Shown here in pieces: positions 1 to 5,814 of a stretch of 7,774 nt of DNA (position 1 is its first letter; every line of letters starts with the position of its first letter). The stretch comes from Desulfurococcales archaeon (GTDB lineage: Archaea > Thermoproteota > Thermoprotei_A > Sulfolobales > Ignisphaeraceae). The notes below the pieces were generated by a model. The model did no database searches, was not told the DNA's origin, and saw only the letters and a program-made list of their open reading frames with translations. The stretch is from assembly GCA_027066265.1 (NCBI GenBank), contig JAMOOB010000339.1, forward strand, positions 1 to 7,774, read 5' to 3'. Position numbers and translations under genes: made by a program.

Positions 1-2
1 CG

Positions 3-1679
3 AGACGCGAGCTATCGCATGGAGAGTGTGCTGAGGTAGCTACGGGTGCTTCCATACCCTACCCTGCGAACGTTGTTGTACCGATCGAGTACACTGCTAG
101 GGTTGGAGACGTTGTGGAGGTATACAAGAGCTTTGGCAAAGGTTTCGGGATTCAGCTAGCTGCTACGGATTGCGTTGAGGGTGAGATCCTTGCTAAGAGA
201 GGTACCTTGGTAACACCACTCCTAGCTGCCGTGATGAGTGGTGCGGGGATCGACAAGGTTAAGGTCTTTCGAAGGATTCGCGTAGCCGTGATCTCGATAG
301 GTAACGAGCTTAGGGAACCGGGAACGGATCTTCCACCGGGATGCATCTACGAATCGAATTCGTGTATCGTTCTAGGCGTTCTTAAGAGCGTTGGTGCCGA
401 ACCTACGTTTCTAGGGATCGTCGAGGATGATGAAGAGAAGCTTTCGAAGGTAGTCGAAGGAGCTCTGAAGGAATTCGACGTCGTTGTTACGATAGGCGGT
501 ACTTCGGCGGGAGAGGAAGACGTTACGTACCGCGTTCTGTCGAGGTATAGCCCCGGCGTAGTGATCCACGGTCTCAAGATCAAGCCTGGGACCCCGACCT
601 TCGTAGCGATTGCACGCGGAAAACTCGTTGTTGGTTTGCCGGGCTTCCCGTTCTCCTGCCTTGCCGTATCCTACACCTTGCTGAGGAGATTGGTAGCGAT
701 GCTTACGGGCTACCGTATCGCTGAGGATATTCGTAGAGCTAAGCTCGTTGCTAGGGTAGAGGGGGTTCCCGGCTTCAGAAGATTCGTTCCATCCATAGCC
801 CGCGTACTGGATGGAGATCTCGTTGCCTACCCACTACACCTACCGAGCGCAGCTCTTGCAAAGCTTAGGTTCTGCAACAGCTTCGCATCCGTACCACCGG
901 ATCGAGAGTACGTTGAGAGTGGCGAGTACGTCGATCTAGTTCTACTCGAGGATCCTAGATACGATCTCGTTTTCGTTGGTAGCCACGATCCTCTCATCGA
1001 GGAAGCTCTCCTCGAGTTGGAGAACCTTGGGTACCGCGTATGCAGGGTCTTCATGGGTAGCATGGCTGGGGTTCGAGCTGCTATCGCTAGATTCGTCGAT
1101 GTTGCTGGGATCCATCTGTACGATCCTCGTCGAGGTACCTACAACGATTGGGTACTCGAGGAATTCGATCTAGGTAGCTACGCCGTCATCAAGCTCGTGG
1201 TTAGGGAGCAGGGATTCGTTTACAGACCAGAGCTAGGTACGGTGAACGGTTTTCGAGAAATCGTTGAGAAAGGTCTTCGATTCGTTAATAGGAACCCGGG
1301 TTCGGGAACGAGATACCTCGTCGATTCCCTCATCGAACGCGAAGCCGTGTCCATGGGTATCGATGTAGAGGAGCTTAGGTCTAGGATCCGTGGCTACGGC
1401 TACGAGCTTACGAATCACCACGCCGTTGCTCTAAGCATTAAGATGGGGCGTGCCGATGTAGGTGTTGCGATTCGGTACGTAGCCGAAGCCTATGGGTTGG
1501 GGTTCCGGAGACTGGTTGAGGAAGAGTACGATCTTCTCGTTCGCAGGGATCTCCTCGGCAAACCCATCGTTGAGAAGCTCCTCGAGATCGTTAGGAAACT
1601 CGTGGAGAGCGGTAGGTTCCCCGGGTACAGGCTCAGCAATCGTTTCTCTGAGGTGGTAGAGCTTGGTTCTCGTCGATAG
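3..1679 (+). CDS. moeA: MoeA molybdopterin molybdotransferase fused to a C-terminal periplasmic-binding-protein-like domain (5' partial)
   Basis: Inserts molybdate (or tungstate) into adenylylated molybdopterin, the last step of Mo/W cofactor synthesis, in the cytoplasm. The reading frame is open to the left edge of the window: the first codons read GECAEVATGAS, the conserved MoeA segment seen as GEAVRIATGAP in relatives. The GTG at 114 is therefore internal, and roughly 100 N-terminal residues lie outside. The MoCF-binding domain follows (about 280-700), with GGTSAGEED at 495-521, GLKIKPGTPT at about 570-600 and GLPGFPFS at 633-656, where most relatives have GLPGNP. MoeA domain IV occupies about 720-940. 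From about 950 to 1610 there is a substrate-binding-like domain (PBP_like type) with the hallmark NRNPGSGTR and HHAVALSIKMGRADVG segments, a fusion known in archaea; it may sense or bind oxyanion or cofactor, which is inference. The stop overlaps the start of moaA by 17 bases, so the two are probably co-transcribed. Confidence 0.93.
   Translation, partial: RRELSHGECAEVATGASIPYPANVVVPIEYTARVGDVVEVYKSFGKGFGIQLAATDCVEGEILAKRGTLVTPLLAAVMSGAGIDKVKVFRRIRVAVISIGNELREPGTDLPPGCIYESNSCIVLGVLKSVGAEPTFLGIVEDDEEKLSKVVEGALKEFDVVVTIGGTSAGEEDVTYRVLSRYSPGVVIHGLKIKPGTPTFVAIARGKLVVGLPGFPFSCLAVSYTLLRRLVAMLTGYRIAEDIRRAKLVARVEGVPGFRRFVPSIARVLDGDLVAYPLHLPSAALAKLRFCNSFASVPPDREYVESGEYVDLVLLEDPRYDLVFVGSHDPLIEEALLELENLGYRVCRVFMGSMAGVRAAIARFVDVAGIHLYDPRRGTYNDWVLEEFDLGSYAVIKLVVREQGFVYRPELGTVNGFREIVEKGLRFVNRNPGSGTRYLVDSLIEREAVSMGIDVEELRSRIRGYGYELTNHHAVALSIKMGRADVGVAIRYVAEAYGLGFRRLVEEEYDLLVRRDLLGKPIVEKLLEIVRKLVESGRFPGYRLSNRFSEVVELGSRR
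1650..1656 (+). promoter_or_regulatory. Shine-Dalgarno site for moaA, inside moeA
   Basis: GAGGTGG matches the archaeal anti-Shine-Dalgarno complement (AGGAGGTGATC) and stands six bases before the TTG at 1663. It supports that rare start codon, which lies within the moeA coding sequence. Confidence 0.7.
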
Positions 1680-2595
1680 CTACGGTCGTCCCCTAACCCA
1701 TGCAAGGATCTCGATCACGTCTAGGTGTATGTATCGCTGCGTCTACTGCCATAGGGAGGGTCTGGAGAATCCTCGCGATGCGTTGACGATCGAAGACTTC
1801 GAGATCCTTGCACACGTCTTCAAGCTCGCCGAGATAAAGTTCGTGAAGCTTACGGGTGGTGAACCTCTTGCTCGAAACGATGTCGTTGACGTATGCCACG
1901 TCTTTAGAGAGGTTATGGGTAGGGATCTCGAGCTTAGCATCGTTACCAACGGCTATCTTCTCGAAGACTACCTACCTAGGTTGGTGAACTACATCGATAG
2001 GATCAACGTGAGTCTCCCTAGCTTGGATAGGGATCGGTATAGGATGATTACGGGAGTCGATGGTTTGGATAAGGTTCTGCGGGGATTGAGGCTAGCTAGA
2101 GAGATGGGTTTGAGGATCAAGATCAACGTCGTGGTTACGAAGCTGAACCTAGACGAGATTCCTCGAATCATAGAGTTCTGCCGTGTTAACGGTATCGATG
2201 CGAACATCATCGAGCTCCTACCCCTAGGAATCGATGGAGATACGTTTCGGAGCCTCTACGCATCGCTCGATGGATTGGAGGAACATCTTCGTAGAGCTGC
2301 TTCTAGGTACGAGGTAAGGGATTTCCATGCAAGACCCGTGTACGTGCTTCCTGAAGGTGTTCGCATAGAGGTGATTAGATCGATCCACAACCCGTCGATG
2401 TGTGCACACTGTACGAGGATTCGAGTAACGCCCGATGGATACTTCAAGACGTGTCTCCGTCGTAGCAACGATCTGGTTCCATTCATAGACGTTCTCAGAA
2501 GCGAGCTGAGCGTTGAGGAAAAGATTCGTGGTGTATTCGAGAGGTTGGTGTTGGCTAACCGTATGCGTAGACCTTACGCACAGCGCTCGGTGTAG
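1663..2595 (+). CDS. moaA: MoaA, GTP 3',8-cyclase (radical SAM)
   Basis: Converts GTP to 3',8-cyclo-GTP, the first step of molybdopterin synthesis, using two [4Fe-4S] clusters. The 310-residue protein has the radical SAM motif CMYRCVYC (Cys22, Cys26, Cys29), followed by the glycine-rich KLTGGEPL segment (62-69). The second, GTP-facing cluster is held by Cys247, Cys250 and Cys264 in CAHCTRIRVTPDGYFKTCL, with Arg252 and Arg254 in the position of the GTP-contacting arginines. Length is typical for archaeal MoaA. The start is TTG at 1663, chosen because GAGGTGG lies just upstream and because the family begins close to the DSYGRPLTHARIS segment. No Gly-Gly is seen at the C terminus, which ends RRPYAQRSV; bacterial and human enzymes carry such a tail. 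It overlaps moeA by 17 bases at its start and the opposite-strand hydrolase gene by 22 bases at its end. Confidence 0.93.
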   Translation: MVLVDSYGRPLTHARISITSRCMYRCVYCHREGLENPRDALTIEDFEILAHVFKLAEIKFVKLTGGEPLARNDVVDVCHVFREVMGRDLELSIVTNGYLLEDYLPRLVNYIDRINVSLPSLDRDRYRMITGVDGLDKVLRGLRLAREMGLRIKINVVVTKLNLDEIPRIIEFCRVNGIDANIIELLPLGIDGDTFRSLYASLDGLEEHLRRAASRYEVRDFHARPVYVLPEGVRIEVIRSIHNPSMCAHCTRIRVTPDGYFKTCLRRSNDLVPFIDVLRSELSVEEKIRGVFERLVLANRMRRPYAQRSV

Positions 2596-3134
2596 ACCAT
2601 GTCGAAGAACTCCTCGGAAGTCATGATCTTTACTCCGTAGTACTTCTTCATGTAGTTGAGTGCCCACTGATGCTCTTCCTCGGTAGCAGCTTCGACGCAG
2701 TCGCTCAACACTATGACTCCGTAGCCTCGGAAGAAGGCGTCGGCAGCCGTGTGTAGTATGCATACGTGGGTATGTACGCCCATCAACACCACTACGTCTA
2801 TATCTAGCTCGCGGAGCAGTAGATCGAGCTCGGTTTCGAAGAACGCGCTGTACCTACGCTTCGTAATGATGTAGTCCCCGGGCAGAGGCTTGACCTCCTC
2901 TATAACCTGCGCACCCTTAGTGTTTCGAATAGCGTGCTGTCCCCACAGCTTGAGCTCTCGATCGATGTAGGGTAGGTGAGCATCGTTTACGTATATGATC
3001 GGAATCCTGAAATCTCGAGCGCGTTCCAGTGCTTGCTTAACGTTGGGTATGATTCTGTGTAGCCTTTCGCATTTCAGAGATCCGTAGAAGAAGTCGTAGA
3101 GCATGTCTATGACTAGTATCGCGTACCTAGTCAT
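2574..3134 (-). CDS. Isochorismatase-family cysteine hydrolase, nicotinamidase-like
   Basis: A 186-residue cytoplasmic amidohydrolase of the isochorismatase superfamily. The catalytic triad of the family is present: Asp10 (LVIDMLYDF), Lys92 (TKRRYSAFFET) and Cys125 (GVHTHVCILHTAADAF). A metal site like that of archaeal nicotinamidases can also be read: Asp51, His53 (NDAHLP) and His67. These ligands are missing from plain isochorismatases, so nicotinamidase (nicotinamide to nicotinate, NAD salvage) is the best guess, but other amide substrates are possible. The start is ATG at 3134 with a weak AGGGATC site just upstream. The C terminus overlaps the end of moaA by 22 bases in convergent arrangement. 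Its promoter region is shared with the divergent RNA methyltransferase gene. Nothing ties it functionally to its neighbours. Confidence 0.88.
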   Translation of the reverse strand: MTRYAILVIDMLYDFFYGSLKCERLHRIIPNVKQALERARDFRIPIIYVNDAHLPYIDRELKLWGQHAIRNTKGAQVIEEVKPLPGDYIITKRRYSAFFETELDLLLRELDIDVVVLMGVHTHVCILHTAADAFFRGYGVIVLSDCVEAATEEEHQWALNYMKKYYGVKIMTSEEFFDMVYTERCA

Positions 3135-3170
3135 GTAGATCCCTACACAGATGCTCTAGGATCGTAGCGA

Positions 3171-3178
3171 GTTTAAGA
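3171..3178. promoter_or_regulatory. TATA-like box in the divergent intergenic region
   Basis: GTTTAAGA is the only A/T-rich hexamer-scale element in the 76 bases between the divergent starts at 3134 and 3211. Its centre lies about 41 bases from the hydrolase ATG and about 36 from the methyltransferase ATG. It reads as TATA-like on both strands (TTTAAG / CTTAAA), so it could serve either gene or both. Assignment is by position only. Confidence 0.35.
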
Positions 3179-3197
3179 GGTAGTAGATACTTTGCTT

Positions 3198-3202
3198 GGA
3201 GG
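3198..3202 (+). promoter_or_regulatory. Shine-Dalgarno site deciding the ATG at 3211
   Basis: GGAGG is a perfect match eight bases before ATG at 3211. An in-frame TTG at 3196 would place this site inside the gene and has no comparable site of its own, so the ATG is preferred. Confidence 0.75.
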
Positions 3203-3210
3203 CGTTGGGT

Positions 3211-4575
3211 ATGGCTAGGAAACGCGGCGGTAAGCTAAGGTTTGGGTGTAGAGAGATAGAGGCGTTGCTACGAGCAGTTGCTAGAGGTGAAGAGATCAAG
3301 CCTTTCCAGGTAGCTAAACGCGAAGTGTTTCAGCAGTTCGGTATCGTTGGTACGGACTACGACCGTGTCTTCACAGCGATAATCTACAAGTTCTTTCGTG
3401 CTCGTGGTCTCGTGGATAAGATCGTTGCCAAGGTTACGAACCTAGATCCGGAGAAGATCGAGGATCTCTTGACGAGGACAGCTCTCCGTCTAGGTACCTA
3501 CCTAAGGGTTCTGGACGAGGTTAAGGATGAGAACCTTCTGGAGGCTTTCCATAGATGTGTACGCGAACTCATAGATCCTAGCTATAGGCAGCTCTTCGAC
3601 GCTGTGTGGAGAGCTCTCGAAGGTTTCGAGTACGTGCCTAGCACTAGGGATGAAGAGCTTGAGCTTCGTTACCTCGTACCTAGCTACCTAGTCAAGCTGC
3701 TTAGACAGGTTGTTGAGAACGAGAAAGAGTTGGAGGAGCTTCTCAACGCGTTGAATACTCCGTTACCCCTAGGCTTCCGAGTAAACACGTTGAAGAGCAG
3801 CATCGATAGAGTCGTTAGGAAGCTTCGTAGGCTCGGTGTAGATGCTTGGCCAAGCGAAAGGGTTCCGAACCACGTTAGGTACATGGGTGGAGTAGACTAT
3901 ACGAAGCTGGATCTCCTCAGGAATGGAGAGGTTGTTCCACAGGACGAGCCTTCGGCTCTCGCAGCAATTCTTCTCGATCCACGTCCGGGGGAGCTGATCG
4001 TTGATCTATGTGCGGCTCCCGGTGGTAAGACTACTCATCTAGCTGAGCTGAGTAGGAATAGAGCTACGATAATCGCGTTCGATATCTTCATCGATAGGAT
4101 GGAGCGCCTCAAAGAGATGGCTATGCGTACCGGAACGTATCAGTCGATCCTACCCATGCTAGCCGACGCTAGGTACGCATCCAGGATCCTAGGAGAGGAG
4201 GTTGCCGACAAGGTTCTGCTCGATCCACCGTGTAGTAGTACCGGTGTTCTCTTCAAGCATCCCGATGCTAGGTGGAAGCTTACTCCCGAACGACTTCTAG
4301 ACACCGTAATGCTTCAACGAGCGTTGCTCGAGGAAGCTCATAGGATTCTCAAACCTGGTGGAAAGCTTCTCTACACAACGTGTAGCCTTCTCTACGCAGA
4401 GAACGAGGGTAACATAAAGTGGTTCCTATCGAAGCATCCATGCTACGAAATCGTTCCGTTGAAAGGACCCTACGAAGAATCAAGGTTCCTACCCGGAGCC
4501 ATGAGGGCTTGGCCTCATCGCCACGGCGTATCGGGGTTCTTCTACGTACTGCTAGAGAAGGTCTACCGATGCTGA
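3211..4575 (+). CDS. NOL1/NOP2/Sun-family RNA (cytosine-C5) methyltransferase with N-terminal NusB-like domain
   Basis: A predicted SAM-dependent rRNA or tRNA m5C methyltransferase of 454 residues. Residues about 10-155 form a helical NusB/RsmB-like RNA-binding region, followed by the family segment LPLGFRVNTLK (about 185-195) and PQDEPSALAA (243-252). The Rossmann catalytic domain shows the SAM-binding CAAPGGKT (267-274), Asp291 in the ribose-binding position, DPPCSSTG (338-345) with Cys341 that helps release product, and TTCS (389-392) with Cys391 as the predicted nucleophile. The C terminus AMRAWPHRHGVSGFFY is typical. Both catalytic cysteines are present, so the enzyme should be active; the domain order resembles bacterial RsmB, but the archaeal target cannot be read from sequence. 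The start was moved to the ATG at 3211 because of the GGAGG site. The 3' end overlaps the convergent membrane protein gene by 24 bases. Confidence 0.93.
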   Translation: MARKRGGKLRFGCREIEALLRAVARGEEIKPFQVAKREVFQQFGIVGTDYDRVFTAIIYKFFRARGLVDKIVAKVTNLDPEKIEDLLTRTALRLGTYLRVLDEVKDENLLEAFHRCVRELIDPSYRQLFDAVWRALEGFEYVPSTRDEELELRYLVPSYLVKLLRQVVENEKELEELLNALNTPLPLGFRVNTLKSSIDRVVRKLRRLGVDAWPSERVPNHVRYMGGVDYTKLDLLRNGEVVPQDEPSALAAILLDPRPGELIVDLCAAPGGKTTHLAELSRNRATIIAFDIFIDRMERLKEMAMRTGTYQSILPMLADARYASRILGEEVADKVLLDPPCSSTGVLFKHPDARWKLTPERLLDTVMLQRALLEEAHRILKPGGKLLYTTCSLLYAENEGNIKWFLSKHPCYEIVPLKGPYEESRFLPGAMRAWPHRHGVSGFFYVLLEKVYRC

Positions 4576-5109
4576 GAGCTCGTCTTCGGAAGCTCTACGA
4601 GTCTCTAGCTCCACTATCCTATGCCTCGATCCTCGCTCCAACGCTACGAGCGCTCCGAGACTGAGAGCAGCAACGAAGCTCTCCATCACGGGTCCGAGCC
4701 CAGGACCAACCACGTACTTCACTACCGACGTCGCTACCTCTCCAAGGAAAGGAATCGATGTTTCGAACGATGTGTGTAGATGGTAGAACTTTACGAAGCC
4801 TAGAGCTGCTAAGAAGGTGGATAGAATGCTTAGCAAGAACGTTGCTAGGTAACCAACGCCGATCCTCTTCACGGTATCCAGAGCGAGAGCTACGATAGAG
4901 CTGAACGCTGCGATCACCGCTAGGATCATCGACGTCGATACGAGGTCGAGACCCTCGATAGGTGTAGGGATTCTCGCTTTCGAAACCTCGCCGATGAACT
5001 CGATATCTATGGGATAGATAGCGTAGTTACCGATCCTAACGAAAGGTGTTGCTAGAGCCGCAACCCCTAGAACCATGGCGAGCGATCCGAGGATTATTGA
5101 GAGCCTCAA
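4552..5109 (-). CDS. Four-helix membrane protein of unknown function
   Basis: I do not recognise a family. The roughly 185-residue product has four hydrophobic segments: about residues 3-23 (SIILGSLAMVLGVAALATPF), 56-77, 83-108 and 130-157. The loop after the first helix is about 30 residues long and probably outside; a charged tail of about 28 residues follows the last helix (RGSRHRIVELETRRASEDE), probably cytoplasmic. There is no obvious active site. The start is taken as TTG at 5109 because AGGTGGATC (5120-5112) puts a good Shine-Dalgarno six bases before it. GTG at 5118, three codons upstream, is the alternative but lies inside that same site. The gene is directly downstream of the C/D box sRNA on the same strand, so both may come from one promoter. 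Its end overlaps the methyltransferase gene by 24 bases, convergent. Confidence 0.75.
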   Translation of the reverse strand: MRLSIILGSLAMVLGVAALATPFVRIGNYAIYPIDIEFIGEVSKARIPTPIEGLDLVSTSMILAVIAAFSSIVALALDTVKRIGVGYLATFLLSILSTFLAALGFVKFYHLHTSFETSIPFLGEVATSVVKYVVGPGLGPVMESFVAALSLGALVALERGSRHRIVELETRRASEDELSASVDLL

Positions 5110-5111
5110 GG

Positions 5112-5120
5112 GATCCACCT
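5112..5120 (-). promoter_or_regulatory. Shine-Dalgarno site for the membrane protein, touching the 3' end of the sRNA
   Basis: On the minus strand AGGTGGATC closely follows the anti-Shine-Dalgarno complement (AGGTGATC) and lies before TTG at 5109. Its first two bases are also the last bases of the terminal stem of the C/D box sRNA, so sRNA folding or processing could affect access to it. Confidence 0.5.
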
Positions 5121-5175
5121 AATCAGCGAGGTTCGTACACATCACTGATCAGCGCTGATAGAGTTCATCACCTAG
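5119..5175 (-). ncRNA. Archaeal C/D box sRNA (2'-O-methylation guide)
   Basis: Read on the minus strand: C box GTGATGA (5171-5165), 12-nt guide ACTCTATCAGCG (5164-5153), D' box CTGA (5152-5149), 3-nt linker TCA, C' box GTGATGT (5145-5139, one base off consensus), 12-nt guide GTACGAACCTCG (5138-5127), D box CTGA (5126-5123). The flanks CTAG (5175-5172) and TTAG (5122-5119) can pair as a four-base terminal stem with one G-U. Every box and both 12-nt spacers fit the known archaeal geometry for L7Ae/Nop5/fibrillarin particles. By the N-plus-five rule the D guide would direct methylation of the fifth base (G) of a target CGAGGUUCGUAC, and the D' guide the fifth base (G) of CGCUGAUAGAGU; I could not place these in rRNA or tRNA from memory. 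A TATA-like box lies about 27 bases before the expected 5' end. It ends directly at the membrane protein gene. Confidence 0.87.
5148..5159. repeat. Perfect 12-base palindrome ATCAGCGCTGAT inside the sRNA
   Basis: The palindrome is formed by the 3' half of the D' guide plus the D' box of the C/D sRNA. It could be mistaken for an operator, but the sRNA layout explains its position. As RNA it could allow self-pairing between two copies. Confidence 0.6.
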
Positions 5176-5197
5176 CGAAACCTAGGCTCTACAGCTA

Positions 5198-5205
5198 GAA
5201 ATACT
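5198..5205 (-). promoter_or_regulatory. TATA-like box of the C/D box sRNA
   Basis: On the minus strand AGTATTTC (centre near 5201) is the most A/T-rich element in the intergenic region. It stands about 26-27 bases before the base at 5174-5175 where the terminal stem of the sRNA begins, the normal archaeal TATA-to-start distance. It could drive the sRNA and the following membrane gene together. Confidence 0.45.
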
Positions 5206-5243
5206 CTACGCCTACGTTCGAAATCGAAACCGTTCCGCTCGAT

Positions 5244-5600
5244 CTAGAGCAGTAGGAGCTCTGCTTCCCTAAGAGTACCTCTAACGGGATCAACTTCGAG
5301 TCCTAGAACCTCCAACGCTGTTACGCCAAGCACTGTAAGATCGTGTTCCTCACCGAAGACGACTACGATCGTTCTTCTCCTACCAAGGAGCTCGATACCT
5401 ACCTCACCAATATCTCTCTCAACGTATCCACCGAAAGCTCTGAAACGACGTCTCTCAATAGGTTTGATGCCGAGCTCTTCGAGGATCTTTCTAGGTACAA
5501 CGCTGTACACAGCACTCGTATCTACGATGCCTTCGATCTCCACGATCTTCTCAGGTTTGAAAGGATTGAAGAGACCGAACCTAACCTTAACGAACCTCAC
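5244..5600 (-). CDS. Retropepsin-like (clan AA) aspartic protease domain protein
   Basis: A 118-residue single-domain protein resembling archaeal and bacterial retropepsin-like aspartic proteases, which act as homodimers with one Asp from each chain. The active-site region is GIVDTSAVYSVVPRKILEEL, with Asp27-Thr28-Ser29-Ala30, in the family layout of VDTGATYSVIP. The third position is normally Gly, so DTSA is unusual; the codon is AGT, one transition from GGT. A flap-like segment follows (FRAFGGYVERDIGE, about 54-66), then the second-half signature VLGVTALEVLGLEVDPVRG (90-108). There is no signal peptide or membrane segment. The start is GTG at 5600, with GGGTATC just before it and a TATA box at 5635-5640 that would begin transcription about ten bases upstream. 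Whether it still cuts peptides is open. Confidence 0.8.
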   Translation of the reverse strand: MRFVKVRFGLFNPFKPEKIVEIEGIVDTSAVYSVVPRKILEELGIKPIERRRFRAFGGYVERDIGEVGIELLGRRRTIVVVFGEEHDLTVLGVTALEVLGLEVDPVRGTLREAELLLL

Positions 5601-5633
5601 CTCGATACCCGTAACTCGAAGAAGGTACCGAAG

Positions 5634-5641
5634 CTATAAGC
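5634..5641 (-). promoter_or_regulatory. TATA box, probably for the aspartic protease gene
   Basis: The stretch AGCTATAAGCT around here is nearly palindromic and reads CTTATAG on the minus and CTATAAG on the plus strand. On the minus strand a start about 27 bases away would fall near 5610, ten bases before the GTG at 5600, a short leader typical of crenarchaea. On the plus strand it would begin an RNA near 5664, just before the inverted repeats at 5673-5736. Confidence 0.45.
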
Positions 5642-5643
5642 TA

Positions 5644-5658
5644 GCGAAGATCCTTCGC
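5644..5658. repeat. Short perfect hairpin GCGAAG-ATC-CTTCGC
   Basis: Six-base arms with a three-base loop, directly beside the TATA box and upstream of the protease gene. It could be a protein-binding site or part of a structured RNA. No T-run follows, so it is not an obvious terminator. Confidence 0.4.
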
Positions 5659-5686
5659 ATACATCGAACCGCGTCTGCGAGTAGAC

Positions 5687-5736
5687 CAGCGTTAGCGAAC
5701 GGTAGGTACGGAACGTTGTTCGGTACCACAACGCTG
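5687..5736. repeat. Nested inverted repeat, possible structured RNA or leader
   Basis: The outer arms CAGCGTT (5687-5693) and AACGCTG (5730-5736) pair perfectly over seven bases. Inside them GGTACGGAAC (5705-5714) and GTTCGGTACC (5718-5727) pair in nine of ten positions around a GTT loop, with a lopsided internal loop of 11 and 2 bases between the stems. A further small stem GTCT/AGAC (5673-5676 with 5683-5686) stands directly before it. The stretch from 5601 to 5814 has no convincing gene, so this structure is the main content there. Function is unknown: a structured leader of the DUF998 gene, a small RNA, or a binding site are all possible. Confidence 0.35.
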
Positions 5737-5780
5737 AAGAAGCTATTCAAGGAGTTGCTCCGAACGAGATGCATAGGCTG

Positions 5781-5787
5781 CTTAACC
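5781..5787 (+). promoter_or_regulatory. Possible TATA-like element for a leaderless DUF998 transcript
   Basis: CTTAACC is centred about 30 bases before ATG 5815. This spacing and the lack of a ribosome binding site fit a leaderless mRNA, but the match to a TATA box is weak. Confidence 0.2.
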
Positions 5788-5814
5788 TTGTCTAGACTTC
5801 GTCTCGCTACGTTG

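Noticed and set aside
114..116. GTG at 114 as the moeA start
   Set aside because: The 37 codons before it in the same frame encode conserved MoeA sequence, so the gene begins outside the window.
2224..2763. Long minus-strand open frame across moaA and the hydrolase gene
   Set aside because: It is a shadow of two well-supported genes, with Arg/His/Ser-rich composition and no family signature.
5660..5740. tRNA or H/ACA RNA in the structured stretch, suggested by GGTTCGAT on the minus strand and ACA after the hairpin
   Set aside because: No acceptor stem, anticodon arm or T-arm pairing can be built, and the internal loop is too one-sided for a pseudouridylation pocket.
5464..5814. In-frame extension of the DUF998 protein to an ATG at 5464
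   Set aside because: It would run antisense through the protease gene, and the extra 117 residues are Ser/Thr/Arg-rich without membrane or family character.
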